Positions 21,801 through 34,100 of a stretch of DNA of 64,000 nucleotides are shown piece after piece. This DNA is from Progne subis subis (lineage: Eukaryota; Chordata; Aves; Passeriformes; Hirundinidae). The DNA lies in assembly GCA_022316685.1 (NCBI GenBank), contig JAKJHU010000039.1, forward strand, positions 7,621,808 through 7,685,807. Reading direction: 5' to 3'. Numbering within the stretch: the first letter of the stretch is position 1; the number at the start of each line of letters is the position of its first letter. The translations under genes and the position numbers were made by a program. The notes below the pieces were generated by a model that saw only the letters and a list, made by a program, of their open reading frames with translations, was not told the origin of the DNA and did not search any database.

Positions 21801-24355
21801 TTTACAGTACAAAAATGTAACCTTATGACACAGAACTGATAGGAAAAGCATGTGCAATATGTTTGGATAAGAAAATAATGCTTGTGTCTTACTGTATGTA
21901 ACTAAGAGTCCATGCAATCAGAGCACTGATACTAAAAGCTTAGCTGCAGCAACTTGGGCTGGAACTGGGCTGGAATTGCACTGGAACTACTTTACAGCTG
22001 ACTTCATTTTTTGAGGTATTGGTACCAGGGGCACAGGAACTGAAATATAAAATCCTGTGCACTAGTGGAAATAACCTCATGGATAGTCAATTTTACCAGC
22101 ATAAGTCAATGGGTCCAAAATGGGTAAAATGTAGGGTACAGAAAGAAAAATGGATATGAATCGTTTATCCTGTGCTACTTACTCATCAGGTGGATCTCTG
22201 AACTCCTAAAGAGTTAAAGCACAGGTGAGGAAACCTAAAAAAACCCCGCCAATAAGCATGCCTTAAAAAAGAAGCAACTTGTAGTTTTCCTTATGTTTGT
22301 GTTAGACAGTTAACTGAAAGCTCTTAGGCAAATGATCTGGTGATTATACCAATTTTCTTCCATGGCCACTTATTCTCCTACAAAAATGCAGCTCAACCAC
22401 AAAGCTATCTACTATCAGATCAAAAAGATCTCCTTCACTGACCTGGGTCACAGTTTGAAATATAGTGAGCAAAAATAGTGTTTGGACTGTTCGTAACTCT
22501 ATAGCCACATCTTTTCTCCCACAGAAGTGCTGTTTAATCCAGTACAGCCTAGTACAAGCACATTTGAGACATACAAGTTTCTCATTCACAACCTGCTTCT
22601 TCTAAGATCTTTCCTAAACAGGAATGTGTCAATTTGGTTTTAATGTCCTTGTTGTGTTTCTCATCCTTTTCCTCACATTCAATGTAACAGAATGAATTTC
22701 AGGGCTTTGATCTTTAGGGGTTATTTCTGGTCTTTTAAAAATATTTCTGCTAAGGAAGTTAAAAAAAAAAAAAATCAACAAAAAGAAAACAAAAGCTAAG
22801 AAAATAGGAGGAATTCCTACCGCATCATTTACTGCATTTACTAGCAATGGGCAGAGAATGAAAATCAACCTTGTTGATATGAAAAGTCCTTCATCTGTCT
22901 TTGCTGGATTTCAGCCAGTTCTATTTAATACAGTTTGTAGCCTGGAAATAAGTTCAAAGGTTACAGTAGAGGACAATCCCAATACATGCACAAGGTGGTC
23001 TTCATTTATTAATAAAGATTAATGAAGAGAAAACTTAGTACACAGTTTATTGCCTGTAATATGTTTCTTAAGGAATGTGCATTCTTCCCTTACAGAAGTA
23101 TAGAGGATGTGCAGAAACCTGGTTTCACATCACTAGAACAATTCTAACCAAAGAATAGATTTAACTTGTTTGAATGGCACCTTTCATACAAATCCAACAG
23201 TCCAAGCTCAATTGAGATTGCAGAATGTTAACTTTCTGATCAAACAAACCATCAGTGAAGTATACTACTTGCCTATTTTCCCTAGATGTCATCATTGGGG
23301 CAAGGAAGTTTTCCTCTTTACAGTAGTAAATTTTAAAATTTTCTTCTTGTCTGACTTACGTGCCCTAGAATAGTGCTATTATTGACTTTTGCCAGGCTCT
23401 ACCACATTATTCTGTTTTTCCTGGTTTGAGTAAACGATGTAGCTCTTTTCAGTTAGCAACTAATCTAGAAATTCAGATTTTAGAATCTTGAGACCGTTTC
23501 TTCTTTCTGTGTGTCAAGATATTCAATAGTGTTGAATAGTGCGTAATTTCATTGCAAGAATACTAAAAGGAATTAGTAAGCTTTTAAATATCTAAAACTT
23601 ACAATCTTTTCAATAAAACTCTAAGGTGGATTTTTTTAAATCCCAGAATAGAGAAGAATCATTTTGTGATAAAGATGCTTTCTTCTTCTTCTAAGTCTTC
23701 TTATCAAAAAAGATCATTCAAATTAATTTGTAATACTTCACTGAAGTTTTGGGAGACACATCAAATGCTTGATAGGATTACATGTGTTTTACTCCTGTAA
23801 CAACAACAGAGTAGAACTATGAGGAACAAATACCCAACCTTAATTAACCTTCTGATTCAGAAAGTCATGACATAGTCTGTGCCATTAAAACAGCAAGGAG
23901 TCCTGTGACCTGAGTCACTGATCTTTCCTTGCACTTGTCTTGGATCAAGATTTATTGCTGTTGCCTATGGTACTGGTGGACAGGGTCGAGCTAGCAGCCT
24001 GAAATAGAGAACTCTTGCCTAAGTTCTGTCTCACTTTCCCCTCGGCAGTTGGAGGTAGAGGGGACATGAGTAAGGGCAGCTTATTTTCTGTCCAAAGTAG
24101 TGGCATAACTGAAGCTAAACTGAGGTAGAAAGTAGTTAACCGATACAAAGTTTACTTACTTCTCACTCTTCAGACAGGAACAGCAAAAGAGTAAATTTGA
24201 AATTAAAAGCATTCCACAACCCCCACCCTCCAATAAGTGAGTTTACTTAGGAAAAAGCGCTGCAATACATATTATTTTGAGCAATAATTTCAGAAAGAAG
24301 CACAGATAATTTCAGAGTATTTGCAGATTTCTGAAAAGCACGCTGTCCTGTAGTC
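15846..24355. other. Intergenic DNA, no gene seen
   Basis: This stretch is mostly AT-rich. Small local repeats include ACATTGTACCAAG twice near 17804-17832 and CTGGAACTGGGCTGGAATTG near 21960. The longest open frame (16605-17102, 165 codons) has no domain-like composition and no partner exons that I can see. No RNA gene is recognised. Confidence 0.65.
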
Positions 24356-24359
24356 ATCT

Positions 24360-24745
24360 CTGAGGGGAGCTGGCTGAGGAAGAAGCATCCGGGAAGCCGA
24401 GGCTCTGCTGAGGAGGAGTCCTACAAGCTGAGCGGTGACTCAGCCCCGTGCCTCAGTAAACACCGGCATGTCACCGGCATTTTTATCGCGTCAGCGTCAC
24501 TCGTGCGCTCACCGCATGGACGCGCAATTGCGAGAGGCGGCCTCCCGAAGAGGAAACCTCTCACCCAGCTCCTGCTGCAGGCTTGCGTCAGAGCCACATC
24601 GTAATACACCCCGCCGGGCAGCAGCGCCGCATTGTGCGCTGACGGCCGCGGCTGCCAAGCCCGGCGCGTACTTTAGGAAAGTCAAGACGCTGACAAGGTG
24701 TTTGTGCTCCTCGGGCTTGTGCAACAGTGGAGTGGCTACGAAGAG
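24360..24745. promoter_or_regulatory. Isolated CpG-rich segment, candidate promoter or enhancer
   Basis: CpG density rises sharply in otherwise CpG-poor DNA about 4 kb before HECTD1. It contains an AP-1 site TGACTCA (24436-24442), paired CACCGGCAT units (near 24460-24480), two GCGTCA half-sites of CRE type near 24490, and the palindrome CGCAATTGCG (24523-24532). No coding exon is evident. It could be a distal HECTD1 enhancer, the promoter of a noncoding RNA, or a GC-rich remnant of a retroelement. Confidence 0.4.
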
Positions 24746-26995
24746 ACTGTGGTAACGTGTGAGGATTCAAATCCAAAAAGCTTTTCACAACTGAATTTAA
24801 TTTATGGGAAAAAAAAAAAAAAAAAGTTTTCCGTAAGAAAATCGTAACAATATACTTAAATAGGCACATTCTATAAAATTAAATCTTAAGTGATATAGCA
24901 AGATGACTTCTGTAATAGATGACCTCGTTGCTTTGAAATCCGTAGTAAACATTTAGTAACTTTTTCTTTAGAGGTCTTAATATTCATCTAAAAAAGAAAT
25001 GTATGGAATTGCTCATCTTTTTGATTTGGAGAAGTAGGTACCTTCAGTGTTTTCAACTACGTTATTGTGTGGGAGGCAGAGAAAAGTGTTAAAGCAAAAG
25101 AATAAACAAGCCATAAATAACCTAACAGCTTTATTTCACTCGGTACAGCCCTGGTCTTCAGCATAAACTACCACCTTAAATTTATGGAGGTGTTCAGAGT
25201 CTGCTTATAACACCTTCTGATTTATTTACTACAGAGGAGTGATATTTTTGGAAACATCAACTTGGTACTTACACCAAAGTAGGCAGATAGCTAATGAAAA
25301 CATCAGTTGTCCTGGCTTCTAGTTCCTGTATCAATTAAAAAAAATATGAAGGAATCTGAGTCTTCTTGTTTTGTTTGAACTGTAGGTGTATTTCAGCTTG
25401 ATTATTGGTCAGTTTTGTATTTTCTGTAACAAAAGCCCAATGATTCCTGTCTGAAGCTTTCAACCCTTACTCTCACACAGTGACACTGAATGCCCATGAC
25501 ATTCCTTCTGCCATCAGCTAAAACCATATAGAAAACACCAGCCTGAATATAATATAAAAGCAGTAATAAATGTCATTCTTCTCGGAGCTTTAAGTGAAAA
25601 AACACTTAGTTTTTTTCCCATTGTGAGAAGAATTTGAGGAATCCTAGCCAAAAGTAATTTCTTTTCAAAGAGAATGGAATCCTTTTGAGAAGACCTGCAA
25701 TGTCTTGTTGAGAAGCTGTCTCAAGTGGGGTGTCCTTTACACTGTGTGTGCAACCCAATCCCTGACCCTTGCTACCCTCGTGGCATATTTTACTGTTGTT
25801 CATGTGTCCCTGACACTATTCTACTAATTGTGCTGACATTTTGTCTTTTAAAGCCAGGTTTTAATTTTCAGGTAAATACTCAGCAGAAATGATGGTAATT
25901 GCTCAATATAACACTCTACAAAGATCAATCTATGCTGACCCTGTGTGGCCTAATTTCCAAAGGCATTGTCAGTCACTGACATGTGTGGTCTGCTCAAGTG
26001 TAGTCATACATATATGGCATTATTTAAGACTTAATATAGTAACATGCCTCAGCAATTCGCAGTTCCATAAGTGCTAAGACATTTCTGACTCCAGCATTAC
26101 TATCTCCTTATTTTGTAAAGGAGGAAAGAGAGACACGCAGTGATTCAGGAATTAGGCCAAGGTCATACATGAAGTACATGCCAGCTAGCGTTAGCATTTG
26201 GTAATTTTCTAACTGAATGAAAGATATGTACCTCACACAAACACAGGGAACAGGAGTTGTTTTTGCAAGTTTCACCCAATGGTCACTGTGGTTTTCTTCA
26301 AAACAGCTACTGACAGTCAAGCTCCATTACTTGTCACTTCAACATATGCCATCACTTACCTTCCCCATCTGGTTGCACCAATCCACATAAAGTTCTCCTT
26401 CTCCAGAAGGCTTAGGCCAAGCACTAGTGGAACAATAGACACTGGCTGGAAATTTGGGGGTCTGAACAAACCTTCACTCATGTGAAAATTCAAATGAATG
26501 TGAGTAATTCTGTACAAATGACATTCTGATATCTTTCTTATCTGCTAAGTGCACTCATACTTGCTAGTGCTTGCTTCCTTCTTGGTAAGTATTGAAGAGC
26601 AGCCACTTTTGAAGAGGCAGTTCTAGACTGGATCAGTGCTGTACACAGAGAGAGTCTGAAACAGTAACTCCAGGGGTATCACTTGCTGTGTTGTGTTTCA
26701 ATGGAGTACTCTCTGACAAAGAGAGTGTTGAAAATAATTTGGATGTCCATCAGCACAGGAAGTGAAAACAAGTATTAATCAGTCAATGAACACATATATT
26801 GTAAGAAGTATATAATCAATGAAGTAGAAATTATTTAGTTGGCATTATTTTTCAGATTTGTTCTGGTGAGAAGAAATTGCATAACCAAAACCAAAAATCG
26901 CTAGCAAACCCTTAAATTCTGTAAGTGTCTCAGAATGAAAAAAGATCCTGATTCCTGACTGCAGCTGTAATACATTACTGGATATACTTCTTTAA

Positions 26996-27029
<34 letters not shown>

Positions 27030-28434
27030 AAAAAATTGAGCCATTCATGCTAGAGAACATAGGAGTATTTATGTTTCTCCTTTTAGAAACAACTATGTAA
27101 CTGAGATATTTGACTATTTAACTAAATAACTATGTAACTAAAAATATTGCCAGTGTTTAAGTTTTGTATTCCTGTTTAATAGTACTTTAAATCCATGATT
27201 CATTTCCTTTTCAAGTACAATATTTAAAGTTTTGATTTTTTTCCTAAATTGATCTGTATTTTTATATCCCCATACTGTCCACAAATAACCATGTGTCTAT
27301 CCAGACACCTGAACCAGTAACTACATTCTGCGTGAAAAGAGTGAAATGTTTGTTTGATTTCAAACTTTCTGGTCTTCAGAAGAAAATAATATTTCTTTAT
27401 CTGAAACTTTTCTACATGAAAAAAGCAAAGGCAACTCTTCTAGCATCATGCAACAGGAGCAAGCTCACTTAGCAGATGCAGGTCTCATAAGCCTGGCCTA
27501 ATTCTGTCTCTTCTGCATTGGTGAAAGTTAAAGAAGACCAAGTTTCCAAATTAAAAGACTCAGTCCTCCTATTGCTTTGTGTCCTTAATTTTAAAGCATA
27601 TCAGAAGTCCTCCTGATCTCTGAAGGACAAGCACAGGCAAAGGATACACATGTAAATCTCGGCTGGGCTGGAACAAGCTGCAGTTAACAGAGATGTAATA
27701 TGGTAAGACAGAAAGGCTAAGCTGCCTTAGAAATCAGAAACAGACAAAAGAACCTTGTTCTTGTGTTCTGAATAAAACCTACACCAATAAAAAGAACACT
27801 TTCTAGAGGTGTTATTACAACACTGACCAATAAAAATATCGGCATTCAGCAAGTTTTAACCAAGCATGACTGCTATTGCCTTTTTGTTCAGTGTGTAGTT
27901 TTAGCCTCCTAATTACAGGAAATGTCTATGATGTAGGTAGGGGTGACATTCAAATGTACAATAATCTTATTTACTGTACTTATATTAATAGGCTTAAATT
28001 CCTTTACAAAACATGTCATACTACAGGGAAGGAAATTATTTTGAAAATCCTTAATTTTAAATTTCTTGCAGTTTGCTTCCTTTGTCTTTTAATCGTTTGC
28101 AAGGTAATTGCACAGCATTTCGCAGCACGTATGGCAGCGGACCACTCTACTGCAAAAGGTGTCTCTAGCTACATGGCGTAGTTGCGATACTTCAAACTCG
28201 CTGCTCGGTAAGAGCAACCTAAAACCTCCGGTCTGCAAGACGCAGCTCTGCGGCGCTCAATCCGCTCACCAGATCCCTTTTAATGGAGGTGCTGGAGTGG
28301 GGATCGAAGTGTTTTCAAGAGTAGCCCCCGAAAAGTGTAAGCCCCATCGTGAATGTAAAGAATATTATATCGAAGTGAATAACCAGAATACGGCAAGAAA
28401 TAAAATGACCGGCAAACCATAAATAAATAAATCC
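24746..28434. other. Intergenic DNA upstream of HECTD1
   Basis: This is AT-rich sequence with a 29-base A run at 26999-27027 and no coding signal. CpG content starts to rise from about 28100 toward the HECTD1 island. Confidence 0.65.
26999..27035. repeat. Poly(A) run, 29 A then T and 7 A
   Basis: An uninterrupted A run spans 26999-27027, then T, then seven A. It could be the tail of a retroposed copy, but no retroposed body is recognised on its 5' side. Confidence 0.85.
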
Positions 28435-29300
28435 CCACGCGGCCAGGGAAAGGCCACCCGAGGCGGGGAGGGCCCTTGGCCGGGGAGGCCGCAGCCGGGG
28501 CTCCCCGGGCCGCTCTCGCAGTTCCGCAGCGGCGGCGCGGGGCGGAGCGGGCCGGCGGCAGCGGCCCCTTCCCGGCGGAGGCTCCCGCAGCGCCCCCAGC
28601 GGCCGCTCGTTCGCCTCAGCTCCGCCCCGAGCGCGGCTCCTGCTCCGCCCGCCCACCCCGCGCCGGGCGGAGCGCTATGGATGCCGCTGGCCGCCGCCTG
28701 CCGCGGGGCTCGGGCTGCCGCCGCCGCGCCGCTGCTCCGGTGTCGGCGCGGCGCTGAGGAGGGCTCGGCTCCGGCGAGGAGGTTGCGGGAGACTGAGGTG
28801 AGCGGCGGGGATGGCGCGGGGCCTCTCCGGCCCGCGCTGGGAGACGGCGCCTTTCCCAGCGGCCAGGCCGGGTCACCCTGCGCGGCCTGCGGCTCGCCGG
28901 GAACTCGAGCGTCGCTGCCCGGGCCTGTCGGGCCGGGAGGGAGCGGGCCGGAGCCGCGGGCGGGCGGGAGGCGGCGGGTGCCGGAAAGTCCGTGCGAGGG
29001 GCCGGGGGTAGAGCGAGGCGGCGCTGCCGGAGAGCCCCTCACGCCGCCGGGCGCCCCGTGCGGGGGCGGCGAGGAGGGGGAGGCGGTGCCTCCCCTGCCC
29101 CCGGCGGCGCCGTGTGGGGAAGGGGCCCGAAGCGCCGCGCGGGCCCGGGGCCCGCCTGGTGTGTGCGAGCAGGCCCGGGCGGCGCGGGAGGAGTCGCGCT
29201 GCGGCCTGGCCCCTGCTCCGGGGCCGCTCTCTCGGGAGTCGCGGCCGCTCGCCACGCTCCGTGTTCTGCGCGGTGGTTCCCGTGCAGCCCGTCTGCGGTG
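28435..29300. promoter_or_regulatory. HECTD1: CpG-island promoter of HECTD1
   Basis: This is a dense GC and CpG block of nearly 900 bp with GGGGCGG-type Sp1 boxes (for example near 28539) and no TATA box at a credible position. It covers the first, noncoding exon and the start of intron 1. GC-driven open frames on both strands (up to 296 codons) lie wholly inside the island and are judged spurious. A divergent noncoding transcript is possible, as at many CpG-island promoters, but is not shown by sequence. Confidence 0.85.
28540..28797 (+). other. HECTD1: HECTD1 exon 1, noncoding (5' end approximate)
   Basis: The 3' end is set by a strong donor (ACTGAG|GTGAGC at 28797/28798). The next acceptor is at 30868, and exon 2 carries the conserved start codon, so this exon is 5' UTR. 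The transcription start cannot be read from the sequence; the left edge is a guess within the island. Two upstream ATGs (28677 and 28681) lie in this exon if transcription starts before them. Confidence 0.55.
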
Positions 29301-30889
29301 TGAGAACAGCAGGTGCCTGTGTTGAACTTACCCCACTTTCGTTGTCCCTGAATTTTCGTGTTTCTATCGCTATCGCCCATCTCCCTGCTCCCGGAAATAA
29401 CTATTTAGTCGTGTTAACGAGAGGTAGAATACTTATACTACGATCCCGCTTTTACTGTCTGAAAGTTGTTTTATATAGGATTAGAACAGGAAATGCGGTC
29501 TGTAAACATCTTGGAGAGTCATAGGCGTTGTTTAAAACACAGAAAATCAATTTGCTAATATTAAATTACTTTTTACAGTAAGGTACTATCGAATATATAA
29601 CTGGCAAGCAGGAGTTGAGCGATCTGTAATATTGTGGTCCTAAATTGTATAAAAATCCTATCGGTTGTACTTCTGCCACATCTTTGGGCTTGAAGCTATT
29701 GTGAAAGAGCTGATTCGGTGTGTGTTTCTTCATATAATACTATTTTCTGATTCCCCTTTGTGGACATGCCCTTGATGGAGTTATTTTTTAACTATTAACT
29801 CATTAGCAGCAAGTAAACAAGTAGGCAGACTTTGTCCAGATCAAGCTTCTTCCTCCCACATCACCTCCCCCCTGTTTGTGGGGACACTGTCCAGCATGTC
29901 ATATTTACCTATGAGTTTGATAAACTAATTCTTCTTCTCAAAGCTGTGTTTTAAAAGAGTATTATTTTTTCTTGTATGTCTAATTTGGTACGATTGGTTT
30001 ATAACCCATTAGCTTTTATATGAAAATAGTTATGTTTGCTGTGTTTTTAGGCAAGGGAGGTAAATTTGACTGTTTGTTAAACACAAAGTAAAAAGCAAGC
30101 AGATATGTTAAAAATATCTTAACATTTTAAAGGGACTTTTTTGGTCTTCAGCTTGCATGTACAACTATGGCATTGGGCCAAAAAATAATGTTGTTTTCCT
30201 TATATGTATGTGAATTATTTAAATTATTCACCGGATTTTTTGGAAAGCTACAAAGTAAATATTTTTTCCCAAAAGTCCCCAAATAAGCCAACAAACACCT
30301 AACTCTTGAAAAGGGAAGTGATTCTTGTTTTTTTTTATCCTTTGACATAAAAAGCTATTTTCTTTATGTTTGAATGCTGTTTTAAAAGATGAAGGATTCA
30401 TAAAAGGTTTCCAGAGATTCTGCAAGTCTGTAATTGTACATCTCAGTGTTTTATTTTATGGATTTCTATTTAAAATGTGAAATTCATTATCTTTCTATAT
30501 TTGAGTAATTTCATGAGGATGTAATCCATCTCTCGTAAAGCTGAAGACTTTATAATAAAGTGCTATTAAAGGAGGGGGATGGGCAAGACATCACTTTCTT
30601 TCTCATAGCTTTAAGAATACAAAGGGATACAAAAGGATTAAGCACAATTTTTCTAGCTTTAATTTTGAGTTATCCTCAAAACAGAACCAACTCATTACTA
30701 TTTACTTGCTTATAAAGCAAGAAAAAAACCCATTTGCTGATAAAATATGTAAAAATTTCCTTAATTTCAGCACAAACATATGCTATACATTTTAGAGAGG
30801 ACCAAATACAGGAAGCTCCATGACAGGATTGTGATGATGATTACTTTTTTTTTATTTTTTCTTGCCAGGTGAAAACTACAAAAGCGTGA
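28681..30889 (+). other. Candidate spliced upstream ORF in the HECTD1 leader
   Basis: ATG at 28681 opens 39 codons to the exon 1 end (28797) and continues for six codons in exon 2 (from 30869) to TGA at 30887-30889. That gives a 45-residue Ala/Arg-rich peptide. An overlapping ATG at 28677 in another frame stops at 28755-28757. Both matter only if the transcript starts upstream of them. The context of the first ATG (GCTATGG) is moderate. Confidence 0.35.
28798..30868 (+). other. HECTD1: HECTD1 intron 1
   Basis: The donor is GTGAGC. The acceptor is a long T-rich tract ending TTGCCAG at 30868. The first 500 bp are the rest of the CpG island; the remainder is AT-rich with no repeat that I can name. 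Confidence 0.8.
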
Positions 30890-31148
30890 GGCTGACTGAA
30901 GAGAGAAATTAATTGTGCTGAAGTTAGTCTGGCTTCAACAATTAAAGGATACTTTTGGTACTTTTTAGTTGAAGTGGAGGCAGCTTTTTTTTTTTTAATA
31001 AAAAAACCATGGCAGATGTGGATCCAGACACGTTGCTGGAATGGCTGCAGATGGGGCAGGGGGATGAAAGGGATATGCAGCTAATAGCACTGGAACAGCT
31101 CTGCATGCTGCTTCTGATGTCAGACAACGTGGATCGCTGTTTTGAAAC
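30869..31148 (+). CDS. HECTD1: HECTD1 exon 2 (start codon at 31009)
   Basis: The exon has 140 nt of leader followed by 140 nt of coding sequence (residues 1-46 plus two bases). The start ACCATGG has a strong Kozak context, and the protein from it matches the known N-terminus, which settles the choice. Immediately upstream are a T run and AATAAA (30997-31002). The donor is GTAAGT. The split Thr codon is completed at 46161. Confidence 0.95.
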
Positions 31149-34100
31149 GTAAGTAGTTCTGGCTTTCATTTATGGAATGTTATTTTCCCTTTTCTGCAGC
31201 TGAATGTAATATTTAACATTCCTAGAAACTTTCAGCCTCAAATGTTTTTACAGACTGAACTTCAGTTTAGATCCCTGAAATCAAGTGTTTCTGTTAATGT
31301 CACGTGAAGGGCCCTTGTCTGATTAAAAATGTGGTGTTGTTAGGGTGATAGGCAATGCCTGTTCTGACTGCTTGCAAATCTTAATACATTTCTTTAAATT
31401 AAATGATGTGGATATGTATGTGTGTGGGGGTTTGGTTTTGTTTTTTTGTTTGCTTTGGTTTTGGTTTTTTTTGTGTGTGATTGTAATGATCACCTAGATA
31501 TATTTAAGCATCCATACTCTCACAGTACTTTTATCAAGGGATATAGTAGCTTTTTTTGAGTTCTGTAAGTCCAAGCAAAAATCACAAACAATAACCACTG
31601 TTCACACAAATATTTTGTCCCTTCTTTGGAGCATGGTGCTGTTCGTGCTACCTTGCTTCTCAACTGCGTTTGTACAAATCATATAGTACAGTTCCTGCAC
31701 TCAGTCCTTTTTGTTTTACTCACAGCACAAATTGCTGCTATAATCACTTCTGTTACTTGAGTGTTGCTGTTCTTGTTACACTACTTCCTGTGACAGCCCA
31801 ACGCTGCTTTGGAAGAGGTAGCAAAAGTGTAAGCAGTCACAACTTTTACTTTTTTAGTTGGTTTCTTCAGTTCTGATTTTCATGCTCTTGCCTCTCTTCC
31901 TTTCTGTGTTTTTTTTCATTGCTCTCACTTCCTTTTCTGTGGCTATGGCTAGTGTTTTTCAGACACATCTGCTTTTTAGGAGTATGGATTCAGAAGCATT
32001 TGAGAAGGTAGCCATCTGTTACACTGTTTAGTTTTGTAGCCCTGAAGGAAACAGTTTTCAGACTTACCCTTAGAAGCTGTTTTCGGGACTACATTTATTA
32101 CAGGAAATGTAAAATTCATGCGTCTCTAAAATTTGGATTTGTAGTAGTTGCAGAGCATTGAGCATAATTTTGTACAGTACTTTAGAATGTGAAGCTGCCT
32201 GTTCTTTGCCTTGGTGAGCTTACAGGTAAAGTTTTGACTTGAAAAGCCCTACTGTAGAGAGATCCATTTGGCTTCCCTGTCTATCTTTTCTCATACTACT
32301 GATACTGGGGGAGCCTCAGAATTCACCACTGTAGAAAGAAATTTGGTGGTTAAGAGTGAATTTTTGTGATGAATTTGGGTGAACTGCCTGCTTCAGGATA
32401 CTCTGTTCTGTACTGGTATAGAATTAGGCATAAGCATTTTTAAGGTTATCTTCTGGGTATTTGAAAGTCAGGAATGAAATGTCAACCTTAAAAAATACAA
32501 ACCAGTTGTGGATTTTATGTGTCTTATTTAGAACAGACTTTTATTTCAATATAAATTAATTAAATAGTCCAGCTGCTTTTTTTTTTTCTTAAAGTGTATA
32601 TAATGAATGCTCTGTTATTGCACTGTTGTGGTTTTAAAACTATTTGTCTGAAAGAAGAAATATTTAAAATGCCATTTGGCATTTTAATCTTTCTTTTGAG
32701 TGTCAATACAGTTGAATTTTACTGATCTTCTAAGTTCTCTGTTTCTTTTGCTCTTGTAAGTTTTCCTCAAAAAGAAGAGAATGAAATGTAAATAGGAGAA
32801 GAAGTTACCAAAGTTCTCTGCCTGTTGAAGCGATTTTGCAATAATGTTGAAACTGCTACTTTTTATTGGCTCTGTGAATATACTGAAGTGTATGATCTGG
32901 TACCGTGGTATTTGGTGAGCTGACATGGTAGCTCGTTGCCTTCTTCCCGTTTATCACCCACCCTTTTTATTGCTCCCAACCATTCTCTTGCTCCTGCCAC
33001 TGTCAGGGCTTACTGGACTCTAATTCAGTGCAAGTGCAAGCTGCTCTTTGAGCCTGCTGAAGAAGGTTGTTAGTTTTCTGCCGTTACAAGTGAGTTACAA
33101 CATATAGAGAGGAGTCTGACGAGCACTGGAGGTGGAACTGCATAACTGGAAATATGGGGGAGGCAGAGAAAGGTATACAGCCTTCAGTGGAGAACTTCTC
33201 AGTGATTGTCTCAGGTGCTTATGGATGCTTGCGTTTCAAGGTGAATTTATTTATTTGGAGCTCTGTAAGATTTTAAAATCTTTCCAAATGATAGTTAAAT
33301 AGCCAAAATTGTCATGTGCTGAGAGGGTATAACTAAAATAATAATGGTTAATATTTTATAGTTTTATAGCTCGTTTTTTAAAGGAATGGCTGTTTGCTGA
33401 AATAGGAGATTTACTGTGTGACAGAAGGGCTACTAAAACCCATTATTCAGGAACTAATTTTGAAAATATTTTCAGTGCATGTCTGATCTAGAATATGATG
33501 CATTTTTCTGTCGGTAATAAAACCAGCCTCTAGACTTTACAATTTTTTTTCCTTCTACTAAGTAAGAACAGCATTTCCAAGATTTTGGATGCTATGCACA
33601 TGTTATTTGAAGATCTTGAAATTGTTTATTGCTATTAGTTATATGTTGACAAAACTTGAATGAAAATTTTTCATCTATGAAACTCAACAGCTTTGAGATG
33701 GACTTCTAAAACAGTTTCTTGGAGAATGAAATGCTAGGTTTTTCACAGCTTATTTAGAGTAATTTTAAATATTAAGTATTAGTCCACTTTTACATAAGAA
33801 ATTATATGCTTTTGTGTTACGTAAGCTAAGAGAAAACCCATCATTTTAGTGAAGTATATCTGGTGATTAAAAGCTGCATATGGTGAGGACTGGCAAAGCT
33901 GTGAAACAAGAACACATTAAAAATATTGACATGAATGCTATGCACCATGTCTAAACCCGCAACATGGTTTCCATACTGCTTTCTGAAGGAGTTAAGGGCA
34001 ATACACAATCTTACTTAGCAAAGCTGAATGGAAAAAAAAAAGTATTGGAATATTGGATTCAGAATCTTGCACTTCATTTTTGCAGTGAAGTAACAGGGTT

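Noticed and set aside
28365..29255. Minus-strand open frame of 296 codons in the CpG island
   Set aside because: It is rich in Pro, Ala, Gly and Arg as expected of GC-rich DNA read in any frame. The overlapping frames on both strands are equally open, and no domain is visible.
28681..29325. Plus-strand open frame of 214 codons in the CpG island as a protein gene
   Set aside because: It runs straight through the strong exon 1 donor at 28798 into intron 1. Only its first 39 codons can be in the spliced leader, where I list them as a possible upstream ORF.
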